From positions 1-16,624 of the forward strand of contig JBGALV010000100.1 in assembly GCA_044223515.1 (NCBI GenBank): a stretch of 16,624 bases of DNA. The letters are read 5' to 3'. Shown piece after piece: positions 6,342 to 14,295 of this stretch (position 1 is its first letter; every line of letters starts with the position of its first letter). The notes under the pieces were generated by a model. That model did not search any database. It was not told where the DNA came from and saw nothing but the letters and a program-made list of their open reading frames with translations. Origin of the DNA: SHVZ01 sp044223515 (lineage in GTDB: Bacteria > Pseudomonadota > Alphaproteobacteria > SHVZ01). A program made the position numbers and the translations under genes.

Positions 6342-7910
6342 ATGTCTGAGACCGACGCACCGGCGGGCGGCCGTACGGCTGGCCGAACCAGAGGTGGCCG
6401 CCAGGCGAGGCAGGCCCAACGTGCGAGTTCGGCCGGGGTGCCTGCCGTCATCCCCGGCATCAAGCGCGCAATCCCGACCTACGACCTGATGGGAGAGGAG
6501 GGGCTCGTCCGGATCGAGGCGGTGATCGACACGCTGCTGCAGGAGATCGGGATGGAGTTCCGCGGCGATCCGCCGAGCCTGAAGCTCTGGCGCGACGCTG
6601 GTGCGGACGTGCAGGGCGAGCGCGTGCGGTTCCCGAAGGGGCTGGTGCGCGAGATTGTTCTGCGCTCGACCCCGAAGAGCTTCGTCCATCACGCCCGCAA
6701 CCCGTCGCGCTCGGTCGTCGTCGGCGGCAACAATGTCGTGTTCTCGCCGGCCTATGGCTCGCCCTTCGTCTACGACATCGACGATGGCCGGCGGTATGGC
6801 TCGCTCGAGCATTTCGAGAACTTCGTGAAGCTCGCCTACGCCTCGCCGTGGATGCATCACTCGGGCGGCACCGTCTGCGAGCCGGTGGATCTGCCGGTGA
6901 ACAAGCGTCACCTGGACATGGTCTATTCCCATATCCGCTATTCCGACAAAGCCTTCATGGGCTCGGTGACGGCGGAGGAGCGAGCGGAAGAATCGATCGA
7001 GATGGCGCGGCTCGTGTTCGGCGCCGACTTCGTCGACCGCAACTGCGTCATCATGGGCAACATCAACGTCAACTCTCCGCTGGTCTACGACGCGGCGATG
7101 AGCAAGGCGGCGCGCGCCTACGCACGTGCCAACCAGTGCACGGTCGTGGTGCCCTTCATCCTCGGCGGCGCCATGGGGCCGGTGACGACGGCCGGCGCCA
7201 TCGCCCAGTCGATGGCCGAGGCGATGGTCGGCGTCGCGCTCTGTCAGCTGGAGCGGCCGGGATCGCCGGCGATCCTCGGTAACTTCCTCAGCTCGACGGC
7301 GCTCAAATCGGGCGCACCGACCTTCGGCACGCCGGAGCCGGCGCTGGGATCACTCGTCATCGGCCAGCTGACGCGGCGCCTAGGCGTGCCGCTCCGCTGC
7401 TCGGGTGCCTTCACGACCTCGAAGATCCCGGACGGCCAGGCGATGCTGGAAAGCGCCGTCTCGATGCAGGCTGCCGTCCAGTGCGGCGCGCATTTCATCC
7501 TGCATTCGGCCGGCTGGCTCGAAGGCGGGCTCGCCATGGGCTACGAGAAGTTCATCCTCGATGCCGACTTCTGCAGCGCGCTGCACACCTATCTCGCCGG
7601 CATCCCGGTGGATGACAACGGCCTCGCGCTGGACGCCTTCCGCGAGGTCGGGCCCGGCAAGCACTTCTTCGGCTGTGCCCACACGCTGCAGAACTACGAG
7701 ACGGCGTTCTGGGACTCGGCGATTGCCGACAACAACTCGTTCGAGCAGTGGCGCGACGCGGGCAGCAAAGACGTGATGCGGCGTGCCAACGAGAAATGGC
7801 GGGCCATGCTCAAGACCTACGAACCCCCGCCGCTCGATACGGGTATCGACGAGGCCTTAAAGGCTTTCATGGCGAAGATGAAGGAATCTCGCCCCGACGC
7901 CTGGCACTGA
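6342..7910 (+). CDS. Trimethylamine methyltransferase (MttB)-superfamily protein, non-pyrrolysine type
   Basis: A 522-residue protein of the MttB/COG5598 superfamily. Characterised non-pyrrolysine members in anaerobes move a methyl group from quaternary amines (glycine betaine, proline betaine, carnitine) to a corrinoid protein. The reading frame is continuous with no in-frame amber codon, so it does not use pyrrolysine. Residues 1-36 are an Arg/Gly/Ala-rich tail. The TIM-barrel core carries family patterns HHSGGTVCEPVD, NKRHLDMVY, GAMGPVTTAG, GAPTFGTPEPA, LEGGLAMGYEKF and DNNSFEQW. No corrinoid protein or reactivase is in the window, so the methyl acceptor is unknown. The spacing after the aminotransferase is 54 bp on the same strand, making it the probable last gene of the operon. 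It ends 7 bp from the convergent flavoprotein that acts on N-methyl groups, which supports a demethylation role. The family is sure; the reaction is inferred. Confidence 0.92.
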   Translation: MSETDAPAGGRTAGRTRGGRQARQAQRASSAGVPAVIPGIKRAIPTYDLMGEEGLVRIEAVIDTLLQEIGMEFRGDPPSLKLWRDAGADVQGERVRFPKGLVREIVLRSTPKSFVHHARNPSRSVVVGGNNVVFSPAYGSPFVYDIDDGRRYGSLEHFENFVKLAYASPWMHHSGGTVCEPVDLPVNKRHLDMVYSHIRYSDKAFMGSVTAEERAEESIEMARLVFGADFVDRNCVIMGNINVNSPLVYDAAMSKAARAYARANQCTVVVPFILGGAMGPVTTAGAIAQSMAEAMVGVALCQLERPGSPAILGNFLSSTALKSGAPTFGTPEPALGSLVIGQLTRRLGVPLRCSGAFTTSKIPDGQAMLESAVSMQAAVQCGAHFILHSAGWLEGGLAMGYEKFILDADFCSALHTYLAGIPVDDNGLALDAFREVGPGKHFFGCAHTLQNYETAFWDSAIADNNSFEQWRDAGSKDVMRRANEKWRAMLKTYEPPPLDTGIDEALKAFMAKMKESRPDAWH

Positions 7911-7917
7911 CGGAAAT

Positions 7918-10332
7918 TCAGATCCGCATGCGCGCGCCGGTCGGATCATAGGGCGACGGCGCGACGATCTTCGCCTTTCGCTCGATGCCGACGACATGCG
8001 TCGCGAGATCGGTGCCGACCGCGGCATGATCCCGATCGATCAGGGCCATGCCGATGCTCTTGCCGATCGTGTGCCCGTAGGCGCCCGAGGTGATGTATCC
8101 GACCATCTTCTCGCCATGCCACACCGGCTCCCAGCTCGACGGGTCGGCGTCGACAGCCGCGACTTCCAGCGTCACGAGCTGCCGCCTCGGCCCCTCGTCG
8201 CGTTCCTTGATGGCCGCATCCCGGCCGATGAAGCCCTTCTTGCCGAAATCGATCCAGCGGCCGAATCCCGTCTCTCCCGGCGTGTAGACCTGGGTGAACT
8301 CACGGTTCCAGAGACCGAATGACTTCTCGATCCGCAGGCTCAGCATCGCGTTGAAGCCGATCTCGACCATGCCGAAATCGGCGCCCGCTTTCTTGAGGGT
8401 GCGATAGAGCGTCAGGTGTTCGGCGGCGGGCACGTTGATCTCATAGCCGAGCTCGCCGTTGACCGACAGGCGGCCGACCTTCGCACGGGTCATCCCTACG
8501 TCGAGCTCACGACAGGCCAGGAACTTGAATGCCTGGTTGGAGATATCGGCGTTCGACACCACCGCTTCCAGCAGCTCGCGCGACCGCGGCCCAGACAGCG
8601 AGAAGCCGACCCAGTCGTCGGAGATGTCGCGGACCGAGACGCCATCCTCCATGTGATCCTGGAACCACCGCATGTGCCATTGGCGGAGGTAGTAGGAGCC
8701 CATGATCCAGAAGCTGCCGTTGCCCCAGTTGAACACCGTGAGGTCGCCCCGAAGCTTGCCGGAAGGGCTGAGCATCGGCGCCAGCGCGCACCGGCCGGGG
8801 CCGGGCAGCTTGGATGCCATGATGCGGTCCAGCCAAGCCCAGGCCTTCGGCCCCGTCACCTCGTAGCGCGAAAAAGCGGACGTATCGAGAAGGCCGATCG
8901 TCTCGCGCGTCTTCCGGCACTCGGCGCCGACGACTTCGTGCGCGTTCGAGCGCTTGAGGGTCGGCTTCTCAACGAAGTTCTTCGAAGGTGCCACGTAGAG
9001 CGGGATCTCGAGGCCCCAGAGCACACCCCAGCGCATGCCGTTCTCGGTCATGGCGTCGTAGGCGGGGGCCGTCTTCAGCGGCCGTCCGGCCCAGAGCTGC
9101 TCGTTCGGGTAGGTCATGACGAAGCGGCGCGAGTAGAACTGGCCGGTCGTCTGCTTGAGGTACTCGCGGTTGGAGGCCCAGCTGCCATAGCGGGCGATGT
9201 CCATGCCGTAGATGTCGGTCGAAGGCTCGCCGTTGACCATCATCTCGGCGAGGCTCAGGCCCACGCCGCCGCCTTGGAGGAACCCCGCCATCACGCCGCA
9301 GGCAGTCCAGTAGTTGCGGACCCCGGGGGCTTGCCCGACCAGCGGGTTCCCGTCCGGCGTGAAGGTGAAGGACCCGTTGACCCACTTCTTGATGCCGGCC
9401 TGCTGTAGGGCCGGGAAGCGCTTGAAGCCGATCTCGAGCTCGGGGGCGATGCGGTCGATGTCCTCCTGGTTCAGCTCGATGCCGAAGTCCCAGGGGGCGC
9501 CCTCCATGCGCCAGTGCTTGTAGTCGCGCTCGTAGAGGCCGACCAGCAGGCCTTTCCCTTCCTGGCGGGTGTAGGTGAAGCCCTCCAGGTCGACGATCAG
9601 CGGCAACTCGGACGACATCGCCGCGATCTCGGGGATGGTCTCGGTCACGAGGTAGTGATGTTCCATCGGCGTGACCGGCAGGTCGAGGCCGGCCATGAGC
9701 CCCACCTGCTTGGCCCAGAGGCCGCCGCAGTTGACCACGTGCTCGCACCCGATTGTGCCCTTCTCGGTGACCACGTCCCAGCCATCGGGCTTCTGCTTCA
9801 GTTCCAGCACGCGCGCATGCTCGATAATCGTCGCCCCGCGCTTCCGGGCGGCACCGGCATAGGCGTAGGTGGTGCCGTAGGTATCGACGTGTCCTTCGTT
9901 GATGTCGTAGAGGCCGCCCAGCACGTCGCTGACGTCCATCAGCGGGTGCATCGCCTTGATCTCGTCGCGGGTCACCAGGCGGGCAGTGTCGATGCCCATG
10001 GTCTGGAAGACCCGGTAGGCTGCCTGCAGCCATTCCCAGCGCTCGGGGGCGCTGGCGACGTTGATCCCGCCCGTCATGTGGAGGCCGACGTTCTGGCCCG
10101 ACTCGGCCTGGATCTCCTTGAAGAGCTTGATCGTGTAGGCCTGGAGCGCTGCGATGTTCGGGTCGGCGTTCAGCGCATGGAAGATGCCCGCCGCATGCCA
10201 GCTCGAGCCTGAGGTCAGGACGTTCCGCTCGACCAGGGCGATGTCGGTCCATCCCAGTTTCGCCAGATGGTACAGGACCGAGCAGCCGACGACGCCGCCG
10301 CCGATGACCACGACTCGATAGTGCGATTTCAT
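7918..10332 (-). CDS. Dimethylglycine/sarcosine dehydrogenase-like FAD + tetrahydrofolate N-demethylase
   Basis: An 804-residue two-part enzyme. Residues about 5-365 form an FAD-dependent amine oxidoreductase (DAO) domain with the dinucleotide motif VVVIGGGVVG (7-16), then a linker domain to about 425. From about 430-700 there is a GcvT-like folate domain, then a GcvT C-terminal barrel (about 710-795). SGSSWHAAG carries H46, which matches the covalent FAD histidine of DMGDH-type enzymes. H225 and Y254 sit where DMGO-type enzymes have active-site residues. In the folate half, D530 (GKLRGDLTVF) matches the essential T-protein Asp, and GELGYEI (626-632) is conserved. Family members oxidise an N-methyl group and load the one-carbon unit on tetrahydrofolate. 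The true substrate could be another N-methyl amine. The upstream region has only a weak GGA ribosome site. Confidence 0.92.
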   Translation of the reverse strand: MKSHYRVVVIGGGVVGCSVLYHLAKLGWTDIALVERNVLTSGSSWHAAGIFHALNADPNIAALQAYTIKLFKEIQAESGQNVGLHMTGGINVASAPERWEWLQAAYRVFQTMGIDTARLVTRDEIKAMHPLMDVSDVLGGLYDINEGHVDTYGTTYAYAGAARKRGATIIEHARVLELKQKPDGWDVVTEKGTIGCEHVVNCGGLWAKQVGLMAGLDLPVTPMEHHYLVTETIPEIAAMSSELPLIVDLEGFTYTRQEGKGLLVGLYERDYKHWRMEGAPWDFGIELNQEDIDRIAPELEIGFKRFPALQQAGIKKWVNGSFTFTPDGNPLVGQAPGVRNYWTACGVMAGFLQGGGVGLSLAEMMVNGEPSTDIYGMDIARYGSWASNREYLKQTTGQFYSRRFVMTYPNEQLWAGRPLKTAPAYDAMTENGMRWGVLWGLEIPLYVAPSKNFVEKPTLKRSNAHEVVGAECRKTRETIGLLDTSAFSRYEVTGPKAWAWLDRIMASKLPGPGRCALAPMLSPSGKLRGDLTVFNWGNGSFWIMGSYYLRQWHMRWFQDHMEDGVSVRDISDDWVGFSLSGPRSRELLEAVVSNADISNQAFKFLACRELDVGMTRAKVGRLSVNGELGYEINVPAAEHLTLYRTLKKAGADFGMVEIGFNAMLSLRIEKSFGLWNREFTQVYTPGETGFGRWIDFGKKGFIGRDAAIKERDEGPRRQLVTLEVAAVDADPSSWEPVWHGEKMVGYITSGAYGHTIGKSIGMALIDRDHAAVGTDLATHVVGIERKAKIVAPSPYDPTGARMRI

Positions 10333-10401
10333 CTCGTTCCAAAGCCCCCGAAATGGCTACTGTACGAAGCCAGCCGACTTGAACTCCACCCGAGGATCGC
10401 C
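10333..10401. promoter_or_regulatory. Divergent intergenic region, flavoprotein / UxuA-like gene
   Basis: A 69-bp region between two divergent starts that must hold at least one promoter. TGGCT (10354-10358) and AGCCA (10368-10372) form a 5-bp inverted repeat around nine bases, near the middle of the region. No convincing -35/-10 pair was recognised on either strand. GAGG at 10392-10395 is the ribosome site for the TTG start at 10402. Confidence 0.4.
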
Positions 10402-11376
10402 TTGTCTTCAACGAAATTCGCCATGGTCGCCACGACCGGGAACGAGCGCCACCTCCGGGCGATGAAGCAGATCGGCGTCGACCATGTCGTCCACTACGCG
10501 ATGGACGACCTGCCCGACGCCGCCGAAGAGCTTCAGGCGATCCGGCGCCGCTACGCCGATTTCGGCCTCGCCTGGTCGATCGCCGAGTCCGGCCCCGCGA
10601 TCGACCGGATCGTCCTGGCCAAGGAAGGCTGGCAGGCCCAGACCGACCGTTACAAACGCGTCGTCGAGGTTTTGGGCGATCTCGGCGTCGGCGTCGTTGC
10701 CTACAATTTCATGCCGCAGGTCAGCGAGGACGCGATGGTGATCCGGACCGACCTCGACGCGAAGGCGCGGGGCGGGGCCAGGACCAGCCGCTTCGCGCTC
10801 GCCGATGTCGGGCCCGGGACCATGCCGCACGAGGAGAAGCCGATCTCGCGCCAGGAGATGTGGCGGAACCTGGAGCGTTTCCTCGAGGCGGTCTTGCCGG
10901 TCGCCGAGAAGGCCGGGGTCAAGATGGCAATGCATCCGGACGACCCGCCGATATCGCCGCTCTGCGGGCTCGAGCGGATCATGGACAAGGTGGAGAGTTT
11001 CGAACGCCTGCTGGCGATGTCGTCCAGCCCCAGCAACGCGGTGACTTTCTGCGCCGGTTGCTTCGGCGAGCTTGGTGTCGACGTTGTCGGCCTGTTCGAG
11101 AAGTTCATCGACCGCGTTCCCTATGTCCATGTCCGCAACATCGAGGGCGGGCCGACCGACTTCATGGAGACCTTCCCCGACGAGGGCCGCATCGACCTGC
11201 CGGGCTTGGTCGATGCCTTCGAGCGCCGCGGCTATGGCGGCTTCGTCCGCCCCGACCACGCGCCGCTGCTGGCGACCGACGGCGACGACATGCCCGCCGG
11301 CTACGGCATCCAGGGCCACATCTTCACCATCGGCTACATGCGGGGCCTGCAGCAGGCGACCGCACGCCGGCGGTGA
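10402..11376 (+). CDS. UxuA-like (mannonate dehydratase family) protein
   Basis: A 324-residue TIM-barrel protein of the mannonate dehydratase family, which dehydrates D-mannonate to 2-keto-3-deoxygluconate. Likely metal and catalytic residues are present: H178 (MHPDDPP), C217 and C220 (FCAGCFGE), H243 (HVRNI), D285 and H286 (RPDHAP). It belongs to a divergent clade, so the exact sugar acid is unsure. A longer frame back to 10267 would overlap the opposite flavoprotein gene. The start chosen is TTG at 10402 because GAGG (10392-10395) lies 6 nt before it. The ATG at 10423 is the alternative but has no ribosome site. The stop overlaps the start of the next gene by four bases, so the transporter downstream likely handles the same compound. 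Confidence 0.85.
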   Translation: MSSTKFAMVATTGNERHLRAMKQIGVDHVVHYAMDDLPDAAEELQAIRRRYADFGLAWSIAESGPAIDRIVLAKEGWQAQTDRYKRVVEVLGDLGVGVVAYNFMPQVSEDAMVIRTDLDAKARGGARTSRFALADVGPGTMPHEEKPISRQEMWRNLERFLEAVLPVAEKAGVKMAMHPDDPPISPLCGLERIMDKVESFERLLAMSSSPSNAVTFCAGCFGELGVDVVGLFEKFIDRVPYVHVRNIEGGPTDFMETFPDEGRIDLPGLVDAFERRGYGGFVRPDHAPLLATDGDDMPAGYGIQGHIFTIGYMRGLQQATARRR

Positions 11377-12617
11377 GTGAAGCGGCGACATCGGCGCCCG
11401 AAGGCGAGGATGGCTCGCCTCGCTGGCGCACCACGCTGATGGCGATGGTGGCGGTCCAGCTGGTCATGAGCCTGTCGTTCACCTTCGTCAGCCCCATTCT
11501 GCCTCTGTTCCTGCCTGAGGTCGGCGTCGCCCACGATACGCATCTCTATCTGTGGTCGGGGATCCTGGCCGCGGTCACCTCGTTCATGGCTGCCCTGGTC
11601 TCGCCGATGTGGGGCCGTCTGGCGGATCGGCGCGGGCGCAAGCTGATGGTGCTTCGCTCCTGCGTCGCGATCGGCGTCTGCACCTTGCTCATGGGCCTCG
11701 CGCAGAGCGTCTGGCACCTGCTCGGCGCACGTATCCTGATGGGCGCCTTCGCCGGCTTCTCCGCGGCGTCGGTGATCCTGATCTCGACCCAGGTACCGAA
11801 AAGCCGGCTGGGCTATGCGCTCGGCCTGATGAGCAGCGGCCAGCTCATCGGATCCCTGCTGGGCCCGATCTTCGGCGGCGGCTTAGCCGATCTGACCGAA
11901 AGCTACCGCCTGCCGTTCTTCTTCAGCGGCGTGATGTCGCTCGCCGCCGCGGTGCTCTGCTGGTTCTCCGTGCCGGAAGCCTTTACCCCGCCGGAGCACG
12001 GAAAGCCGAAAACGCCCGTGCTGGTGGCACTCCGGCAGGTCGGCGCGGTGCCCGGCATGGCGGTGCTCGTGGTGATGCTCCTGCTGTCGCAGTTCTCGAT
12101 CCAGGCGGTGCAGCCGATCGTCGCGCTGTATGTGCAGAACATCGTCGGCGATCAGCCTAACCTCGCCACCCTGGGCGGCATCGCTCTGTCGATAACGGGT
12201 CTCGCCGGTGTTTTCGCCGTGCCACTCATGACCCGGTCCGGAGACCGTCTCGGCGAGAAAACGGTGCTGATGGTCGCACTCGCGGGCGCGGCGTTGGCGA
12301 CCGCACCTCAGGCGCTTGTCGGTTCGTACTGGGCATTTGTCGTCGAGCGCCTCGGCCTCGGTCTCTTCGTCGGTAGCATCGTTCCGATCACCAATGCGCT
12401 GATCGCCAAGGCGACCCCGGCCAACGAGCGCGGCATGACCTTCGGCATCACCTCGTCGGCCTATTTCCTCGGTAACTCGCTCGGCCCGATGACCGGCGGT
12501 GTGGTGGCTGCCTATGTAGGCCTTCCTTGGGTCTTCGTGCTAACTACGGTGTTTCTCCTGGTCGGTCTCGCCTGGGTCGCCATCGCCGTGCCGAGGCGGT
12601 CGGCCGACCGCGTGTAG
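11373..12617 (+). CDS. MFS transporter, 12-TM (DHA1/MdtG-like)
   Basis: A 414-residue inner-membrane protein of the major facilitator superfamily. About twelve hydrophobic segments fill the protein, beginning near residue 20. The MFS motif A sits between TM2 and TM3 at 81-90 (GRLADRRGRK), with a degenerate repeat in the second half (TRSGDRLGEK, 287-296). The hydrophilic linker after TM6 lies around 200-222. The start is GTG at 11373, overlapping the TGA of the UxuA-like gene (GTGA), a classic translational coupling. The subgroup resembles drug exporters. The coupling to a sugar-acid dehydratase instead suggests uptake or export of a related organic acid. The substrate is not determinable from sequence. 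Confidence 0.9.
   Translation: MSEAATSAPEGEDGSPRWRTTLMAMVAVQLVMSLSFTFVSPILPLFLPEVGVAHDTHLYLWSGILAAVTSFMAALVSPMWGRLADRRGRKLMVLRSCVAIGVCTLLMGLAQSVWHLLGARILMGAFAGFSAASVILISTQVPKSRLGYALGLMSSGQLIGSLLGPIFGGGLADLTESYRLPFFFSGVMSLAAAVLCWFSVPEAFTPPEHGKPKTPVLVALRQVGAVPGMAVLVVMLLLSQFSIQAVQPIVALYVQNIVGDQPNLATLGGIALSITGLAGVFAVPLMTRSGDRLGEKTVLMVALAGAALATAPQALVGSYWAFVVERLGLGLFVGSIVPITNALIAKATPANERGMTFGITSSAYFLGNSLGPMTGGVVAAYVGLPWVFVLTTVFLLVGLAWVAIAVPRRSADRV
12596..12611 (+). terminator. GC palindrome at the end of the MFS gene, possible weak terminator
   Basis: GCGGTCGGCCGACCGC is a perfect 16-bp palindrome lying over the last codons of the MFS gene. It would fold into a 6-bp stem with a GGCC loop and is followed by GTGTAGTTT, not a full T-run. 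It may be a weak intrinsic terminator or simply a chance GC palindrome in Arg/Ser/Ala/Asp codons. Confidence 0.25.
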
Positions 12618-12705
12618 TTTCGTCGCCGGCAATGCGGTGGTTGCAGGCGACCGAAGTTGCGGCAAATTGGGTTGCATCCCCTCCCGACTACCTGGAGCAC
12701 CGACG
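12618..12705 (+). promoter_or_regulatory. Leader of the second SBP gene
   Basis: An 88-bp gap before the SBP ATG. GGAG at 12694-12697 lies 8 nt before the ATG. TTGCGGCAA (12657-12665) is a short inverted repeat with a one-base centre, about 41 bp before the start. It recalls the TTGCGCAA core of the palindrome in front of the first SBP gene, but the match is short. No clear promoter was recognised. Confidence 0.35.
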
Positions 12706-14292
12706 ATGACGAACGCCCGCATGATCGCGCGGTTGATGGGCGCTGCGGCGCTGGTAGCCGGATTTGCCTCGATGGCTTCGGCCCAGACGACGTTGCGCTT
12801 CGTGCCCCATGCGGAGATCAAGATCGTCGATCCGGTGTGGAGCACCGGCTACATCACCCGCAACCACGGCTACATGGTCTACGACCAGCTCTACGGCCTG
12901 AACGGCGCGCTCGAGCCGCAGCCGCAGATGGTCGCATCCCACAAGGTCTCGGCCGACGGGCTTGTCTGGGAGTTCACGCTGCGTCCGGGCCAGACCTGGC
13001 ACGACGGCACGTCGGTGACCGCCGCCGACTGCATCGCCTCGATCCAGCGCTTCGGCAAGCGCGACGTGCTCGGGCAGCGTCTCCTGGAGGCGGCCGCGAG
13101 CATGGAGGCGATCGACGCGAACCAGTTCCGCATCACCCTGAAGCAGCCCTTCGGCCTGATGCTCGACACGCTGGCCAAGCCCAGCAATAACCCGTTGTTC
13201 ATGATGCCGGAGCGCGTCGCCAAGACCGATCCGTTCCAGCAGTTCACCGATCCGATGGGTTCCGGCCCGTTCCGGTTCGAGACCAAGGAGTGGCAGCCCG
13301 GCGCCAAGGCAGTCTATCGCAAGCATGAAGGCTACAGGCCGCGCACCGAGACGCCGGACTTCGCGGCCGGCGGCAAGGTCGCCAAGGTCGATCGCGTCGA
13401 ATGGCTGGTCATCCCCGACAATGCGACCGCGCTCGCCGCCCTCGGTGCCGGCGAGGTCGACCTGATCGAAGCGCCGCCGATCGACCTGCTGCCGCCGCTC
13501 AAGAGCAACAAGGACGTGGTGGTGAAGCTGACCGACAAGATCGGCGGCATGACCACGCTCCGGATCAATCACCTGCATCCGCCGATGAACAATCCGAAGA
13601 TCCGGCAGGCGCTGCTGCTGCTGCTCGATCAGACCGAGTACATGCAGGTGATCGTCGGCAACCCGGAATACTGGAAGCTTTGCCCGAGCTACTACGGCTG
13701 CGGAACGCCGATGTCGACGACTGCCGGGACCGCCGAATTCATGGGGCCGAAGAACCTCGAGAAGGCGAAGGCGCTGATCAAGGAGTCGGGGTATGCCGGC
13801 GAGCGCATCGCGCTGCTCGATCCCGCCGACAACCCGAACTCTCATGGCGGCGCGCTGGTCGCGGCCGAGCGGCTGAGAGCCGCGGGCCTCAACGTCGACC
13901 TTCAGACCATCGACTGGACGGCGGCGCTCGGCCGGATCAACAACCAGGAGCCGCTCGACAAGGCCGGCTGGTCGCTGTTCCACAGCTTCACCTTGGTCGT
14001 CGATATCGCGACTCCCATCCTCAACACGGCACTGCGCACCGGCGGCGCCAAGAATGCTGCCTATGGCTGGCCCTCGGACGAGACGATGGAGAAGATGCGC
14101 TCGGAATGGCTCGCGGCCGGCACGCTCGACGAGCGCAAGGCCATCGCCGCGCGCATCCAGGAGCGTGGCTTTCAGACCGTGGTGCCCTACATCCCGCTCG
14201 GCCAGTACGCCCGGCCCATGGCTTGGCGCGCCAATCTCTCCGGCATCGTCGAAGGCCCGATCCCGATGCTGTGGAACATCGAGAAGAAGTAG
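12706..14292 (+). CDS. ABC transporter substrate-binding protein, SBP_bac_5 family (second paralogue)
   Basis: A 528-residue periplasmic binding protein. The signal peptide has basic residues at 5 and 9, a hydrophobic core (about 11-23) and ASA before a likely cut after residue 26. It aligns end to end with the SBP at 2269. Shared blocks include HGYMVYD, LRPG..WHDG, GSGPF.FE.KEW, KVDRVEWL.IPD, INHLHPP/FNHLYPP and the C-terminal WN-V/I-EKK. The CX5C pair is at C326 and C332. The ATG at 12706 is chosen because it carries GGAG 8 nt upstream and begins the signal peptide; an in-frame GTG at 12637 would spoil it. No permease or ATPase genes accompany it here. It may share the transporter ending at 390 or use one outside the window. 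The stop is 3 bp from the convergent hydrolase stop. Confidence 0.93.
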   Translation: MTNARMIARLMGAAALVAGFASMASAQTTLRFVPHAEIKIVDPVWSTGYITRNHGYMVYDQLYGLNGALEPQPQMVASHKVSADGLVWEFTLRPGQTWHDGTSVTAADCIASIQRFGKRDVLGQRLLEAAASMEAIDANQFRITLKQPFGLMLDTLAKPSNNPLFMMPERVAKTDPFQQFTDPMGSGPFRFETKEWQPGAKAVYRKHEGYRPRTETPDFAAGGKVAKVDRVEWLVIPDNATALAALGAGEVDLIEAPPIDLLPPLKSNKDVVVKLTDKIGGMTTLRINHLHPPMNNPKIRQALLLLLDQTEYMQVIVGNPEYWKLCPSYYGCGTPMSTTAGTAEFMGPKNLEKAKALIKESGYAGERIALLDPADNPNSHGGALVAAERLRAAGLNVDLQTIDWTAALGRINNQEPLDKAGWSLFHSFTLVVDIATPILNTALRTGGAKNAAYGWPSDETMEKMRSEWLAAGTLDERKAIAARIQERGFQTVVPYIPLGQYARPMAWRANLSGIVEGPIPMLWNIEKK

Positions 14293-14295
14293 GTC

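Noticed and set aside
6342..7910. Pyrrolysine-type MttB
   Set aside because: The gene has no in-frame amber codon and no pyl genes are visible, so it is the non-pyrrolysine branch.
10267..10401. N-terminal extension of the UxuA-like gene
   Set aside because: It overlaps the opposite flavoprotein start, has no family similarity and is followed by a better TTG start with a ribosome site.
8969..10411. 480-residue minus-strand frame overlapping the flavoprotein
   Set aside because: It is an out-of-frame reading of the same DNA; the flavoprotein frame carries FAD and folate motifs throughout.
10860..11372. N-terminal extension of the MFS frame
   Set aside because: It runs through the UxuA-like gene in another frame with Arg/Pro-rich sequence; the GTG at 11373 gives a normal MFS N-terminus.
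12637..12705. GTG start 69 bases upstream for the second SBP
   Set aside because: It would put 23 non-hydrophobic residues before the signal peptide; the ATG at 12706 has a ribosome site.
12688..13983. 431-residue minus-strand frame opposite the second SBP
   Set aside because: Shadow of the SBP; no recognisable motif and no ribosome site seen.
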